Below, in pieces: positions 54,662-63,911 of a stretch of DNA of 64,000 nucleotides; position 1 is the first letter of the stretch; the number at the start of each line of letters is the position of its first letter. The notes below the pieces were generated by a model that was given only the letters and a program-made list of their open reading frames with translations, had not been told where the DNA came from and did not search any database. A program made the position numbers and the translations under genes. The stretch spans positions 248,001 to 312,000 of the forward strand of contig NZ_JAAWWK010000002.1 of assembly GCF_012272835.1 (NCBI RefSeq). The letters run 5' to 3'. Origin of the DNA: Spongiibacter thalassae (GTDB lineage: Bacteria > Pseudomonadota > Gammaproteobacteria > Pseudomonadales > Spongiibacteraceae).

Positions 54662-57600
54662 ATGGCAGATGCCAGAGAGGTCGAGTTTCAGAATGACATC
54701 GTACAAAATCTGGTCGCATCAGGCTGGCTGTTAGGCTCCTCAGAGCACTACAACCGGGAGTTGGCCCTGTACCCCGAGGATGTTGTTGGCTACATACAGG
54801 AAACCCAGCCTGACCAGTGGGAGCGCTTTACCAAGCACTACACGACCGGCACTGAAGCGGCCCTCCTCAAAAGCGTTGCCAGCCAGCTCGACAAAAAGGG
54901 AACCCTTTGGGTGCTCCGCAATGAAGTGAAGGACAGGGGCGCTCGACTGCGTCTGTGCAGCTTCAAGCCCGACCACCGCCTGAACCCTGAGCTGTCCCAG
55001 CGCTACACCAAGAATCGGTTCAGAGTCGTTCCTGAGCTCGTCTACAGCCCCAATGGCTCTCAAGGTCGCCTCGACATTACGCTATTCGTCAACGGCCTTC
55101 CTGTGGCGACGATGGAGCTCAAGTCTGACTTCAAACAAGCCCTCGACAATGCCAAGAAACAGTACATGTTTGACCGGCTTCCGAAGGACAAGAAGACCAA
55201 CAAACCCGAACCGCTACTGACTTTCAAACGTGGTGCGCTGGTGCATTTCGCGGTGAGCCAAACCGAAGTGGCAATGACCACCAAGCTCGCTGGCAAGAGC
55301 ACCTTCTTTCTACCGTTCAACAAGGGCACTGAGGACGGTGGTTCAGGCAATGATGTACCTGAACACGGTTACCCCACGGCCTACCTATGGGAAGAGATAC
55401 TCCAGCGGGATAACTGGCTGAACATTCTCGGGCGCTATTTGCACCTGGAGGAGACCATCAAGGAAGACGTTCACGGCAACAAGGTTAGGAAGGAGACCAT
55501 GATTTTCCCCCGGTATCACCAGTGGGATGCCGTGCGGAGTCTGTTGTCGGCTACGGTCACCGAGGGCACTGGGCAGAAGTATTTGATTCAGCACTCGGCG
55601 GGGTCGGGTAAATCAAACTCTATCGCGTGGCTCTCACATCAGTTGTCGGCCCTTCACAATGTTGATGGAACTGAGCTGTTTGATTCCGTCATCGTCATTA
55701 CTGACAGAACCGTGCTCGACTCACAACTTCAGGACACCATCTATCAGTTCGAGCATCAGGACGGGGTGGTCTGTCGTATCAACCGTGAGGAAGGTGAGGG
55801 CAGCAAGTCAGAACAGCTTGCCGCAGCACTGACCGGCGCAACTCGTATCATCATTGTCACCATTCAGACCTTTCCTTTTGTGCTTCAAGCGATTCAGGAA
55901 TCCTCAGGGCTCAAGGGTAAACGCTTTGCGGTAATCGCTGACGAGGCGCACAGCTCACAGACCGGTTCGACCGCCAGAAAGCTCAGAGAAGTACTGATGG
56001 CCGAGGCCTTTGGAGACGATGAAGAGCTGACCGGCGAGGATATTCTGGATGCCACCTTAGAGGCCCGTAAGGGCTCCGAGAACATCAGTTACTACGCTTT
56101 CACAGCGACACCCAAGGGTAAGACCTTGGAGCTCTTTGGTCGGCCTCCTGAGCCAGACAAGCCGCTCTCAGACGACAACAAGCCTGAGGCCTTCCATGTG
56201 TACAGTATGCGGCAGGCGATTGAAGAGGGCTTCATCCTCGATGTGCTCCAGAACTACACCACCTACAACACCGCGTACAAGCTCGCTCATGCAAACCCTG
56301 AGGGCGACAGGGACGTAGACAAGAAGAAGGCCGCGACAGAGATAGCCAAATGGGTGCGCTTACACCCGCACAATATCTCCCAGAAGGTTGAGGTGATTGT
56401 CGAGCACTTCAGAACCCGTGTTGCCCATTTGCTCAACGGTGAAGCCAAGGCGATGGTGGTCACGGGTAGCCGCAAGGAAGCGGTGCGCTACAAGCTGGCG
56501 ATGGAGAAGTATGTCGCTGAAAAAGGCTATGCAGGCATCAGTGCGATGGTCGCCTTCTCGGGTGATGTGAACGACCCAGACTCAGGCCCTGAGCCATTTA
56601 CCGAGCGCAATATGAACCCGGGTCTCAAGGGGCGTGACCTACGGGACGCTTTTGATACCCCGGACTACCAGGTCATGATTGTCGCCAACAAGTTCCAGAC
56701 CGGCTTCGACCAGCCAAAATTGGTGGCAATGTATGTCGATAAGAAGTTGGCGGGGGTGGACTGCATTCAAACTCTGTCGCGCCTGAACCGAACCTATCCC
56801 GGCAAGGACAGGACTTTTATTCTCGACTTCGTGAACGACCCGCAGGACGTCCTCGACGAGTTCCAGAAGTATTATCAGACCGCAGAGATTGCCGCTGTCT
56901 CTGAGCCGAACCTTGTGTACGACCTGATGGAGAGCCTGAAAGACGAGCGAATCTTTCAGTGGTCAGAGGTTGAGCAGTTCGCTGAAGCGTACTTTAACCC
57001 GAAGGCAAAACAGTCTGCACTGGTAGCTGCCTGCAGGCCCGCTGTGGAGCGCTACGGGGCGAGATATACCGAAGTGATGTTGGCAGTCAAAGGTGCCCAG
57101 GAGGCTCTGGAGGTGGCGCAGGCCAACGGCAATGCTTCTGGTGTTAAGAGCGCGGAATATGCGTTGACCTCAGCTAAAGAAGCCAAGGATGTCCTCGATA
57201 CCTTCAAGAAAAACCTGAAGTCATTTTGTCGGTACTATGAGTTTATTTCCCAAGTGGTGGACTTCGGAGATAGCGACCTCGAGCGTTTGTCGGTTTACGG
57301 CGCCCACTTGCTACCACTGCTCCGTGAAGAACAGTTGAAAGACGACATCGACCTGAGTGAAGTCGTGATGACGCACTTCAAGCTGAACGAGGTCCGGCAG
57401 CAGCGTATCGTGCTCGAACCCGACAATAAGGGCTATGTGACCGGGGTGACGGCTATCGGGGGGCATACTCCCAGAGAGCAAGAGTACGAAAGGCTGTCTC
57501 AGATAATCGAGCGGCTGAACGACCTGTTCGCCGGTGAAATGACGGACGGCGATATGGTGAGCTTTGTGAACACCCTGGCCACTAAGGTGGCGGAAGATCA

Positions 57601-57817
57601 TGCCGTCATGTCGCAGATTCGCAACAATACGACCGAGCAAGCGATGCTGGGCGATTACCCCACGGCAGTGCAGACGGCAGTTATAGCCAGCATGGAGGCA
57701 CACAACGACCTGTCAATGCAGTTTTTGGCTGATGAGCGTGTGGCGAGAGGAGTGGCTGAGCTGCTGCTGGAAGTGCTGAAGAAGGGTTTGCAATCGGAGT
57801 TGCGGGGTGCACAGTGA
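54662..57817 (+). CDS. hsdR: type I restriction endonuclease subunit HsdR
   Basis: A 1051-residue translocating endonuclease. N-terminal nuclease domain with the PD-(D/E)xK elements RLDITLF and TMELKS (about 136-152), Walker A HSAGSGKSNS (about 313), DEAH box VIADEAHSS (about 425), helicase motifs VTGSRKEA, ANKFQTGFDQPKL and QTLSRLNRTYPGK, and a helical C-terminal domain that docks on HsdM. It cleaves unmethylated DNA after ATP-driven movement. The frame is intact, so the system looks functional. Confidence 0.95.
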   Translation: MADAREVEFQNDIVQNLVASGWLLGSSEHYNRELALYPEDVVGYIQETQPDQWERFTKHYTTGTEAALLKSVASQLDKKGTLWVLRNEVKDRGARLRLCSFKPDHRLNPELSQRYTKNRFRVVPELVYSPNGSQGRLDITLFVNGLPVATMELKSDFKQALDNAKKQYMFDRLPKDKKTNKPEPLLTFKRGALVHFAVSQTEVAMTTKLAGKSTFFLPFNKGTEDGGSGNDVPEHGYPTAYLWEEILQRDNWLNILGRYLHLEETIKEDVHGNKVRKETMIFPRYHQWDAVRSLLSATVTEGTGQKYLIQHSAGSGKSNSIAWLSHQLSALHNVDGTELFDSVIVITDRTVLDSQLQDTIYQFEHQDGVVCRINREEGEGSKSEQLAAALTGATRIIIVTIQTFPFVLQAIQESSGLKGKRFAVIADEAHSSQTGSTARKLREVLMAEAFGDDEELTGEDILDATLEARKGSENISYYAFTATPKGKTLELFGRPPEPDKPLSDDNKPEAFHVYSMRQAIEEGFILDVLQNYTTYNTAYKLAHANPEGDRDVDKKKAATEIAKWVRLHPHNISQKVEVIVEHFRTRVAHLLNGEAKAMVVTGSRKEAVRYKLAMEKYVAEKGYAGISAMVAFSGDVNDPDSGPEPFTERNMNPGLKGRDLRDAFDTPDYQVMIVANKFQTGFDQPKLVAMYVDKKLAGVDCIQTLSRLNRTYPGKDRTFILDFVNDPQDVLDEFQKYYQTAEIAAVSEPNLVYDLMESLKDERIFQWSEVEQFAEAYFNPKAKQSALVAACRPAVERYGARYTEVMLAVKGAQEALEVAQANGNASGVKSAEYALTSAKEAKDVLDTFKKNLKSFCRYYEFISQVVDFGDSDLERLSVYGAHLLPLLREEQLKDDIDLSEVVMTHFKLNEVRQQRIVLEPDNKGYVTGVTAIGGHTPREQEYERLSQIIERLNDLFAGEMTDGDMVSFVNTLATKVAEDHAVMSQIRNNTTEQAMLGDYPTAVQTAVIASMEAHNDLSMQFLADERVARGVAELLLEVLKKGLQSELRGAQ

Positions 57818-58087
57818 CCATTTGGCCGCCTCGACTTGCCGAAACTTCCTGGGTGAGTCTTGTTGTGGGCACTTCGTGGGGGCTAACATTTGCTGGCCAC
57901 TTCCACTGCGTATCGGGTGAGTGCAGAATCCGTCAGTGCATCATTCCCCGAGCTGGCGGCACCGGCCCCTTGAGGTAGTGTAAAGGGTGGTCACTTCCGT
58001 GTTTGTTTGTGTGATTCCAACATGAAATTTCTTCGAGAGGCTGGCTTTTCGCGTGCGCGAACGGCCAATTGTTGAAGAATATTCGGA

Positions 58088-58117
58088 AAATGTGCTTACA
58101 CCCTTGCTTACACCTTT
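58088..58117 (+). repeat. right arm-type repeat of the integrase
   Basis: 30 bases identical to 46949-46978, in the same orientation, with two TGCTTACACC units. Lies 46 bases inside the right attachment core. Confidence 0.75.
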
Positions 58118-58126
58118 CTATTCCGG

Positions 58127-58162
58127 AAAACAAAAAGGGGCTACGCTTTCACGTAACCCCTT
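58127..58162 (-). terminator. current tRNA-Asn terminator, brought by the element
   Basis: Minus strand: AAGGGGTTACG and CGTAGCCCCTT with a six-base loop (one G-U pair), then TTTGTTTT. Same layout as the left copy at 46740-46769 but with a different stem sequence, and the same CGGAAAACAAAAA flank. Confidence 0.8.
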
Positions 58163-58163
58163 G

Positions 58164-58217
58164 ATTTGTATGGCTCCGCCTGCTGGGCTCGAACCAGCGA
58201 CCCAATGATTAACAGTC
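58164..58217 (-). repeat. right attachment site (attR), inside intact tRNA-Asn
   Basis: 54 bases identical to 46771-46824. Completes the tRNA-Asn gene with sequence provided by the element. Confidence 0.93.
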
Positions 58218-58246
58218 ATTTGCTCTACCAACTGAGCTAAGGCGGA
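58171..58246 (-). tRNA. tRNA-Asn (anticodon GTT)
   Basis: 76 bases including an encoded CCA. Acceptor stem TCCGCCT/AGGCGGA, D-loop AGCTCAGTTGGTAGA, anticodon loop CTGTTAA with GTT, and T-arm GGTTCGAGCC. It is the insertion target of the element. Confidence 0.97.
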
Positions 58247-58274
58247 ATAGCTGTCTCAACAGCTGAGGTCGCGC

Positions 58275-58303
58275 ATATTAAAGAGGATTCCGGGGGGCGT
58301 CAA
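58275..58303 (-). promoter_or_regulatory. tRNA-Asn promoter
   Basis: On the minus strand TTGACG (58303-58298) and TAATAT (58280-58275) are separated by 17 bases, followed by a GC-rich discriminator GCGCGACC, as expected for a stable-RNA promoter. Confidence 0.75.
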
Positions 58304-58476
58304 GCCTTTGTGGCAGATTTTTTAAAGGAATTTCTCTAGGCTTTTCCTTTGCTTAGCTTTCGTCTCTTGGCTTTCTGCCGAGGGGGTGGAGTAGTAGACT
58401 TGGCGATTGGCTGAGCTTGCCGCGAATTCTCAGGGCTGTGGGCTTGGTGGTGTTTTACCGGTAATAGAGGTCTGTC

Positions 58477-60510
58477 ATGTCCAAGCCATTCAAGGTGGTG
58501 TCTAAGTTTGCGCCAGCGGGAGATCAGCCTGCGGCCATCGCCGGGCTGGTGGAGGGGGTTAAGGCAGGGTTACACGCCCAGACACTGTTAGGTGTGACCG
58601 GTTCGGGCAAGACTTTCACCATTGCCAATGTCGTGCAGCAGTTGCAGCGTCCAACTATTGTGATGGCGCCGAATAAAACCCTGGCGGCCCAGCTTTACGG
58701 TGAGTTCAAGGAGTTCTTCCCGGACAACGCGGTAGAGTACTTCGTGTCTTACTACGACTACTATCAGCCGGAAGCCTATGTGCCGTCGTCGGACACCTTT
58801 ATCGAGAAAGATGCGTCGATCAATGACCATATTGAGCAGATGCGCTTGTCCGCCACCAAGGCACTGATGGAACGCTCCGACGCGATTATTGTGTCGTCGG
58901 TGTCGTCGATTTATGGTCTGGGTGATCCTGAACTGTATTTTAAAATGGTATTGCACCTGGTGCGGGGTGAGCGCATCGACCAGCGCCAGTTACTGCGCCG
59001 TCTGGCAGAGTTGCAGTACACCCGCAATGATATGGCCTTCCAGCGGGGTACTTACCGCGTACGCGGCGATGTGATTGATATTTTCCCCGCCGAGAGCGAA
59101 AAAAATGCGGTGCGGGTCGAGTTGTTCGACGACGAGATTGATAGCTTAAGTGGTTTTGACCCACTGACCGGCGAGTCCTTTGGCAAAATGCCCCGGGTGA
59201 CAATTTATCCCAAAAGCCATTACGTAACCCCCAGGGACACCCTGTTGAAGGCGGTTGATCGTATCGAAGAAGAATTGGTCGAGCGGCTGGAGCATATGAG
59301 GGCCAATGATTTACTGGTGGAGGCCCAGCGGCTGGAACAGCGCACCCGCTACGATCTTGAGATGATTCGCGAGCTGGGTTATTGCAACGGCATTGAAAAC
59401 TACTCCCGCTATTTATCCGGGCGGGAGCCCGGTGCGCCGCCACCCACACTGTTTGACTACCTGCCGGAAAACGCGCTGGTAGTAATTGATGAGTCCCATG
59501 TGACCATTCCCCAGATCGGCGCCATGTACAAGGGCGACCGCTCCCGTAAAGAGACGCTGGTGCAATACGGCTTCCGCTTGCCCTCGGCGCTGGACAATCG
59601 TCCGATGCGTTTTGAGGAGTGGGAGCGACTGGTGCCGCAGTTGATACTGGTGTCGGCTACGCCGGGGCCCTATGAGACGGAGCATGCGGCGCGTACCGTC
59701 GAGCAGGTGGTGCGTCCCACCGGGCTGATTGACCCCGAGGTGGAGGTGCGTCCGGCGACGACTCAGGTCGATGATCTGCTGTCGGAAATTCGCCTGCGGG
59801 TCGACGTGGGGGAGCGGGTACTGGTGACTACCCTGACCAAGCGAATGGCAGAGGACTTGTCGGAGTATCTTGATGAGCACGACGTGCGCTGCCGCTACCT
59901 CCACTCGGATATCGATACGGTGGAGCGGGTGGAAATTATCCGCGACCTGAGGCTGGGTAAATTTGATGTGCTGGTGGGAATCAATCTGTTGCGGGAGGGG
60001 CTGGATATGCCCGAGGTGTCGCTGGTAGCGATTCTCGACGCTGACAAGGAAGGCTTTTTGCGCTCCGAGCGCTCGCTGATTCAGACCATTGGCCGGGCGG
60101 CGAGAAACCTGAATGGCAAGGCGATTCTCTATGGTGACCGCATTACCGGCTCGATGGAGCGGGCAATAGGGGAAACCAACCGCCGGCGTGAGAAGCAGGT
60201 GGCCCACAACGAGAAGCACGGCATTGTACCCAAGGGGGTGAAGAAGTCCGTCGAGGATATTCTGGAAGCGGGGCCGGCTCCCGGCGCCAATAAGACCAAT
60301 CGACGGCGGGATGCGCGCAAGGTGGCTGAGCCCGGGGCCGACTACCTGGCCGATGCGGCGGCGATGGCGCCCGCTGAACTGGCCAAGCTGCTGAAAACCA
60401 TGGAGCAGCAAATGCAGCACCACGCGAAAAATCTGGAGTTCGAGGCTGCTGCCCAGCTGCGCGACCGGCTGACCGAAATCAAGCAGAAAATGTTTATCTC
60501 GGCGGAGTAG
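58477..60510 (+). CDS. uvrB: UvrABC system protein B
   Basis: A 677-residue damage-recognition helicase of nucleotide excision repair. Walker [11 protein letters not shown] near the start, the beta-hairpin region [29 protein letters not shown], helicase motifs with IGRAARN, and a C-terminal UVR domain ([16 protein letters not shown]) that contacts UvrC. No LexA-type CTGT-N8-ACAG box is evident in the 230 bases upstream. Confidence 0.98.
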   Translation: MSKPFKVVSKFAPAGDQPAAIAGLVEGVKAGLHAQTLLGVTGSGKTFTIANVVQQLQRPTIVMAPNKTLAAQLYGEFKEFFPDNAVEYFVSYYDYYQPEAYVPSSDTFIEKDASINDHIEQMRLSATKALMERSDAIIVSSVSSIYGLGDPELYFKMVLHLVRGERIDQRQLLRRLAELQYTRNDMAFQRGTYRVRGDVIDIFPAESEKNAVRVELFDDEIDSLSGFDPLTGESFGKMPRVTIYPKSHYVTPRDTLLKAVDRIEEELVERLEHMRANDLLVEAQRLEQRTRYDLEMIRELGYCNGIENYSRYLSGREPGAPPPTLFDYLPENALVVIDESHVTIPQIGAMYKGDRSRKETLVQYGFRLPSALDNRPMRFEEWERLVPQLILVSATPGPYETEHAARTVEQVVRPTGLIDPEVEVRPATTQVDDLLSEIRLRVDVGERVLVTTLTKRMAEDLSEYLDEHDVRCRYLHSDIDTVERVEIIRDLRLGKFDVLVGINLLREGLDMPEVSLVAILDADKEGFLRSERSLIQTIGRAARNLNGKAILYGDRITGSMERAIGETNRRREKQVAHNEKHGIVPKGVKKSVEDILEAGPAPGANKTNRRRDARKVAEPGADYLADAAAMAPAELAKLLKTMEQQMQHHAKNLEFEAAAQLRDRLTEIKQKMFISAE

Positions 60511-60529
60511 GCGCTGTGGGCGTAGACCC

Positions 60530-60558
60530 TTGTTTTTAATACAAAGGCTGCCTATAAT
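60530..60558 (+). promoter_or_regulatory. tRNA-Val promoter
   Basis: A perfect -10 TATAAT (60553-60558), 17 bases after a weak -35 TTGTTT (60530-60535), then a GC-rich discriminator GCGCGGC typical of stringently controlled RNA genes. Confidence 0.75.
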
Positions 60559-60597
60559 GCGCGGCTTCTTGGGGCGACAAACCCCAACGATCTCCCC

Positions 60598-60674
<77 letters not shown>

Positions 60675-60734
60675 ACTCCTTGTTTACTGTTTCTGTTTTT
60701 GCTATTCCGTTTTCAATTGCCGGTATGGTTCTGT

Positions 60735-60769
60735 GGGGTCTGTCCCCTCATAAAGCGGGGACAGACCCC
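60735..60769. repeat. REP-like inverted repeat
   Basis: GGGGTCTGTCCCC, nine bases, GGGGACAGACCCC: perfect 13-bp arms, each arm itself able to form a small GGGG/CCCC stem. Words of this type are known in scattered REP elements linked to Y1 (RAYT) transposases. It lies 15 bases past the mobA stop, so it may also act as its 3' end structure. Confidence 0.7.
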
Positions 60770-60783
60770 GATCGCCACGTTTG

Positions 60784-61371
60784 TTATACGTCCATATCCG
60801 CAACGGTATTAAAGTTTACAAAGTATTCGGGACATTCAGAAAAATCCACCGCCACTGCCTGCTCTTGCTGATACCAGCCCTTCACACTGCGTGCGCCGCC
60901 TGCCAGGTAGTTTGCCAGGCTTGGTGCAGCCGCAGGGGAGATCAGTGCAAAGAGATATTGGTCGCGCCCGCCATCGTGGGCATAGCTGATGCCCTGTGGC
61001 GGCTGCGCTCGGGCCAGTCGTGGGTAAAGGTCGATGGGTGGATTGGGGCTGTCGCAGGGCAGAAGTAACAGGTTTTGTCCGGTGCAGTGGCTCAGTCCCG
61101 CAAGTATGCCAGCCAGGGGGCCGGGGTAGTCTTCGGCTTTTTCGGAGGGTGCGTCGATGATCGGGCGGCCATATTTGGCGTAATCATCGAGGTGGCGGTT
61201 ACAGCTAATCAAGCGCTCAGCGCCGTTGGGGGCTCTGGCGAGAACATGCTCAATCAATGGTTTTCCCCGCCAGTTTATCAGGCCTTTATCGCGGCCACCC
61301 ATACGACGACCCGCACCACCGGCGAGAATCAATACAGAGAGTACGGTGTCGTTGTCTGAGCTGCTGGGCAT
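60784..61371 (-). CDS. mobA: molybdenum cofactor guanylyltransferase MobA
   Basis: A 195-residue nucleotidyltransferase with LILAGGAGRRMGGRDKGLINW at the N-terminus (GTP site), GPLAGILAGL and LLPCDSPNPP. It attaches GMP to molybdopterin to make the bis-MGD cofactor. Alone on the minus strand; no mobB or moa genes are near. Confidence 0.92.
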   Translation of the reverse strand: MPSSSDNDTVLSVLILAGGAGRRMGGRDKGLINWRGKPLIEHVLARAPNGAERLISCNRHLDDYAKYGRPIIDAPSEKAEDYPGPLAGILAGLSHCTGQNLLLLPCDSPNPPIDLYPRLARAQPPQGISYAHDGGRDQYLFALISPAAAPSLANYLAGGARSVKGWYQQEQAVAVDFSECPEYFVNFNTVADMDV

Positions 61372-61495
61372 GGTTTACCTTGTTCTGAAGGGCGGTGTAT
61401 TCACCGGGGCTTTCGCCAACCGGTGCTATTATCGGTGATCGTCATTGGCTGTGCTATTATGCCTGCGCAATGAACCTGTCTGGCCTGAGCTGTTT

Positions 61496-62185
61496 ATGAC
61501 CACATTATTAGCCATCGACGCTGCAACCGAAGCCTGTTCGGTGGCTGTCTTGCATGCCGGTGAAATCAGCGTCGATTTTCGCATGTTACCCCGCGCTCAT
61601 ACACGGTTTTTACTGCCCATGGTCGATGAGATGCTGCAGCAGCGCGGTCTGCGGGTGGCGGATCTCGATGGTATCGCCTTCACTGCTGGCCCGGGATCCT
61701 TTACCGGTTTGCGGGTGGCTATCGCCACAGTGCAGGGCCTGGCCTTTGCTGCTGATATTCCTGTGGTGCCAGTGTCTACCCTGGCGTCGATGGCAATGCA
61801 CTACACCCAGCAACACACGTTGGCTGAGGGCAGTATGTTGCTGCCGGCGCTGGATGCTCGCATGGATGAAGTCTATTTTGGGCGCTATCGCGTAGAGTCC
61901 GGGCAGGTGGTGCCGGTGGTTGAAGATGGCCTGTTCAAGCCGGAGGAGGTTGCTGAACTGCCTTCCCAGGGCATTGGCCTGGGCGATGGTTGGGGCTATC
62001 GCGACCGCTTTTCTGATGGTGAATTACTTGAAACCGTTGTGCTCGACCATTTACCCCACGCCGGTGCGGCGCTGCGGTTGGCTGAGCAGAGATTTAAACA
62101 AGGGGCAGCGATAGACGCTGCGCTGGCGCAGCCGGTGTATTTGCGGGACAGCGTCGCCTGGCAAAAAACAGAAAACCAAAAGTAA
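61496..62185 (+). CDS. tsaB: tRNA threonylcarbamoyladenosine synthesis protein TsaB
   Basis: A 229-residue ASKHA-fold protein: LLAIDAATEACSVAVL, RAHTRFLLPMVDEML, AFTAGPGSFTGLRVAIATVQGLA and a C-terminal short of the metal-binding motif of TsaD, as in TsaB. It is the partner of TsaD in making t6A on tRNA. ATG at 61496 is preferred; an open frame extends 17 codons upstream. Confidence 0.94.
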   Translation: MTTLLAIDAATEACSVAVLHAGEISVDFRMLPRAHTRFLLPMVDEMLQQRGLRVADLDGIAFTAGPGSFTGLRVAIATVQGLAFAADIPVVPVSTLASMAMHYTQQHTLAEGSMLLPALDARMDEVYFGRYRVESGQVVPVVEDGLFKPEEVAELPSQGIGLGDGWGYRDRFSDGELLETVVLDHLPHAGAALRLAEQRFKQGAAIDAALAQPVYLRDSVAWQKTENQK

Positions 62186-62200
62186 AAGGAAGTGAGTCAA

Positions 62201-63001
62201 ATGGATATATTGCAGGCTGTCATTCTCGCTGCGATTCAGGGGCTGACCGAGTTTTTGCCGGTGTCCAGCTCCGGGCACCTGGTGCTGCCTCAGGCATTGC
62301 TGGGTTGGGAAGATCAGGGCTTGGCCTTCGATGTTGCGGTACATGTGGGGTCGTTGATGGCGGTGCTTTGGTACTTCCGTCGCGATGTCGAAAACCTGGT
62401 GACGGCCTGGTCGATGAGTGTGTTTCGCGGACAGAAAACCGCCGACAGCCGCATTGCCTGGATGGTCATTGTGGCCACCATTCCGGCAATTGTCGCTGGG
62501 CTGTTGTTTAACGATTTTATCGAATTGCACCTGCGCAACGGTATGGTGTTGGCGACCACAACACTGGTGTTCGGTGTGATTCTGGGCATTGCCGACAGGG
62601 TATCGAACCCACATCGCCGTATTGAAGACATCGGCCTGCGCATTGCCTTGCTGGTGGGGCTGGCCCAGGCGCTTGCGTTGGTGCCTGGCACCTCGCGCTC
62701 GGGGATTACCATTACCGTGGCGCTGTTACTTGGCCTGGGTCGCAGCGACGCCGCACGCTTCTCCTTCTACTTGTCCATGCCGATTATTGCGGCTGCAGGT
62801 GGTTATAAACTGCTTGAGCTGTTGCAAGGCGGTAGCACCGGTGAATGGCTGCCGCTGGGCATTGGTATTCTGGTGTCTGCGGTGACGGCCTACGCCTGTA
62901 TTCACTGGTTTATGGGCTGGGTCGAGCGAATCGGTATGCTGCCTTTTGCCATTTACCGGGTTGTGCTGGCCCTGATTATTTACGCTGTGGTGTTGAGTTG
63001 A
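62201..63001 (+). CDS. uppP: undecaprenyl-diphosphate phosphatase UppP (BacA)
   Basis: A 266-residue polytopic membrane enzyme with QGLTEFLPVSSSGHLVL near the start (the active-site Glu and Ser region) and GLAQALALVPGTSRSGITITVAL (second PGTSRSG motif). About eight membrane segments. It recycles the lipid carrier of peptidoglycan synthesis. ATG at 62201 has AAGGA 11 bases upstream; a GTG at 62192 would add three residues. Starts 15 bases after tsaB. Confidence 0.94.
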   Translation: MDILQAVILAAIQGLTEFLPVSSSGHLVLPQALLGWEDQGLAFDVAVHVGSLMAVLWYFRRDVENLVTAWSMSVFRGQKTADSRIAWMVIVATIPAIVAGLLFNDFIELHLRNGMVLATTTLVFGVILGIADRVSNPHRRIEDIGLRIALLVGLAQALALVPGTSRSGITITVALLLGLGRSDAARFSFYLSMPIIAAAGGYKLLELLQGGSTGEWLPLGIGILVSAVTAYACIHWFMGWVERIGMLPFAIYRVVLALIIYAVVLS

Positions 63002-63032
63002 CGGCGCTTGTCGTCATTTCGGGGGGGCGCAA

Positions 63033-63911
63033 ATGAAGGTGGCATTTCTGGGGCTGGGTGTTATGGGCTATCCCATGGCGGGTCACCTCTATAACGCCGG
63101 TCTGGACGTAAAGGTATATAACCGCAGCGCGGCGAAGGCGAATCGTTGGCAGGGTGAATTTGCTGAGCTCGCCGAGGCGAGTGTTAAAGAGGCGGTTGTG
63201 GATCGCGATTGTGTGGCGCTGTGTTTAGGGGCCGACGAAGATGTGCGGACGGTGCTCACCGGCCCCGATGGTGTATTTGCCGCGATGCCAGCGGGTGGCA
63301 TTGTCATAGACCATTCAACTACCTCTGCCGAACTCGCCCGGGACATGGCGGCTGCAGCAAAGGAATGCGGCCTGCATTTTATTGACGCGCCGGTGTCCGG
63401 TGGCCAGGCCGGTGCCGAAGCCGGAAAATTAACGGTGATGATGGGCGGCGATGCGGCGGCCTGCGCCGCGGTCGAGCCTGTACTGGCCTGTTACGCCGCA
63501 CGCTTTCGTCGCCTGGGCGATAGCGGTGACGGACAGTTGGCCAAAATGGTCAACCAGATCTGTATTGCCGGGCTGCTGCAGGGGTTGGCAGAGGGGCTGA
63601 ACTTTGGCCAGCAAGCCGGTCTGGATATGGATGCGGTGGTGGATGTGATCAGCGCCGGTGCCGCCCAGTCATGGCAAATGGAAAATCGCGCTGGCACCAT
63701 GTTGAAGGGCGAGTTTGATTTTGGCTTCGCCGTGGACTGGATGCGCAAGGATTTGTCCTACGTGCTTGATGAGGCGCGCCGGCAGGGCAGTAGCTTGCCA
63801 GTGACCGCCCTGGTCGATCAGTACTATGCCCAGGTGCAGGCCCTCGGGGGTGGGCGCAAGGATACCTCAAGTCTGCTGTTGGCGTTGCAGGCATCGCAGG
63901 GTAAAAAATAA
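63033..63911 (+). CDS. 3-hydroxyisobutyrate dehydrogenase family oxidoreductase
   Basis: A 292-residue beta-hydroxyacid dehydrogenase: NAD(P) site FLGLGVMGYPMAGHLYNAG, substrate motif FIDAPVSGGQAGAEAGKLTVMMGG, and the catalytic lysine in GQLAKMVNQ. Family members act on 3-hydroxyisobutyrate, tartronate semialdehyde, glyoxylate and similar acids; the substrate cannot be fixed here. The last 89 bases of the window after it hold no gene. Confidence 0.9.
   Translation: MKVAFLGLGVMGYPMAGHLYNAGLDVKVYNRSAAKANRWQGEFAELAEASVKEAVVDRDCVALCLGADEDVRTVLTGPDGVFAAMPAGGIVIDHSTTSAELARDMAAAAKECGLHFIDAPVSGGQAGAEAGKLTVMMGGDAAACAAVEPVLACYAARFRRLGDSGDGQLAKMVNQICIAGLLQGLAEGLNFGQQAGLDMDAVVDVISAGAAQSWQMENRAGTMLKGEFDFGFAVDWMRKDLSYVLDEARRQGSSLPVTALVDQYYAQVQALGGGRKDTSSLLLALQASQGKK

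Larger units (their letters stand above)
57818..58163. other. right end of the element, noncoding
   Basis: No credible gene. The region holds the right arm repeat (58088-58117) and the tRNA terminator. An 83-codon-or-less set of antisense frames here are not supported. TAACCCCTTGATT at 58154-58166 matches the IHF consensus on the minus strand but is GC-rich and overlaps the terminator, so it may be chance. Confidence 0.55.
46825..58217. mobile_element. integrative element inserted in tRNA-Asn
   Basis: About 11.4 kb bounded by the 54-bp direct repeat. Gene order: integrase, unknown 243-residue protein, 10-bp tandem array, excisionase-like HTH, three small unknown genes, hsdM, hsdS, lysine-rich orf, hsdR. 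The element supplied the 3' half of the present tRNA-Asn and a new terminator. There are no conjugation, capsid or clear replication genes, so it is probably a small genomic island or a satellite needing outside help to move. The integrase lies at the end away from the intact tRNA. Confidence 0.9.

Noticed and set aside
57933-58133. 66-codon minus-strand open frame at the right end
   Set aside because: It runs through the arm repeat and shows no family features.
58154-58166. second IHF site at the right end
   Set aside because: Matches the consensus on the minus strand, but the spacer is GGGG and it lies within the terminator stem, so chance is likely.
58420-58476. possible LexA box ahead of uvrB
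   Set aside because: No CTGT-N8-ACAG or close variant found on reading the region.
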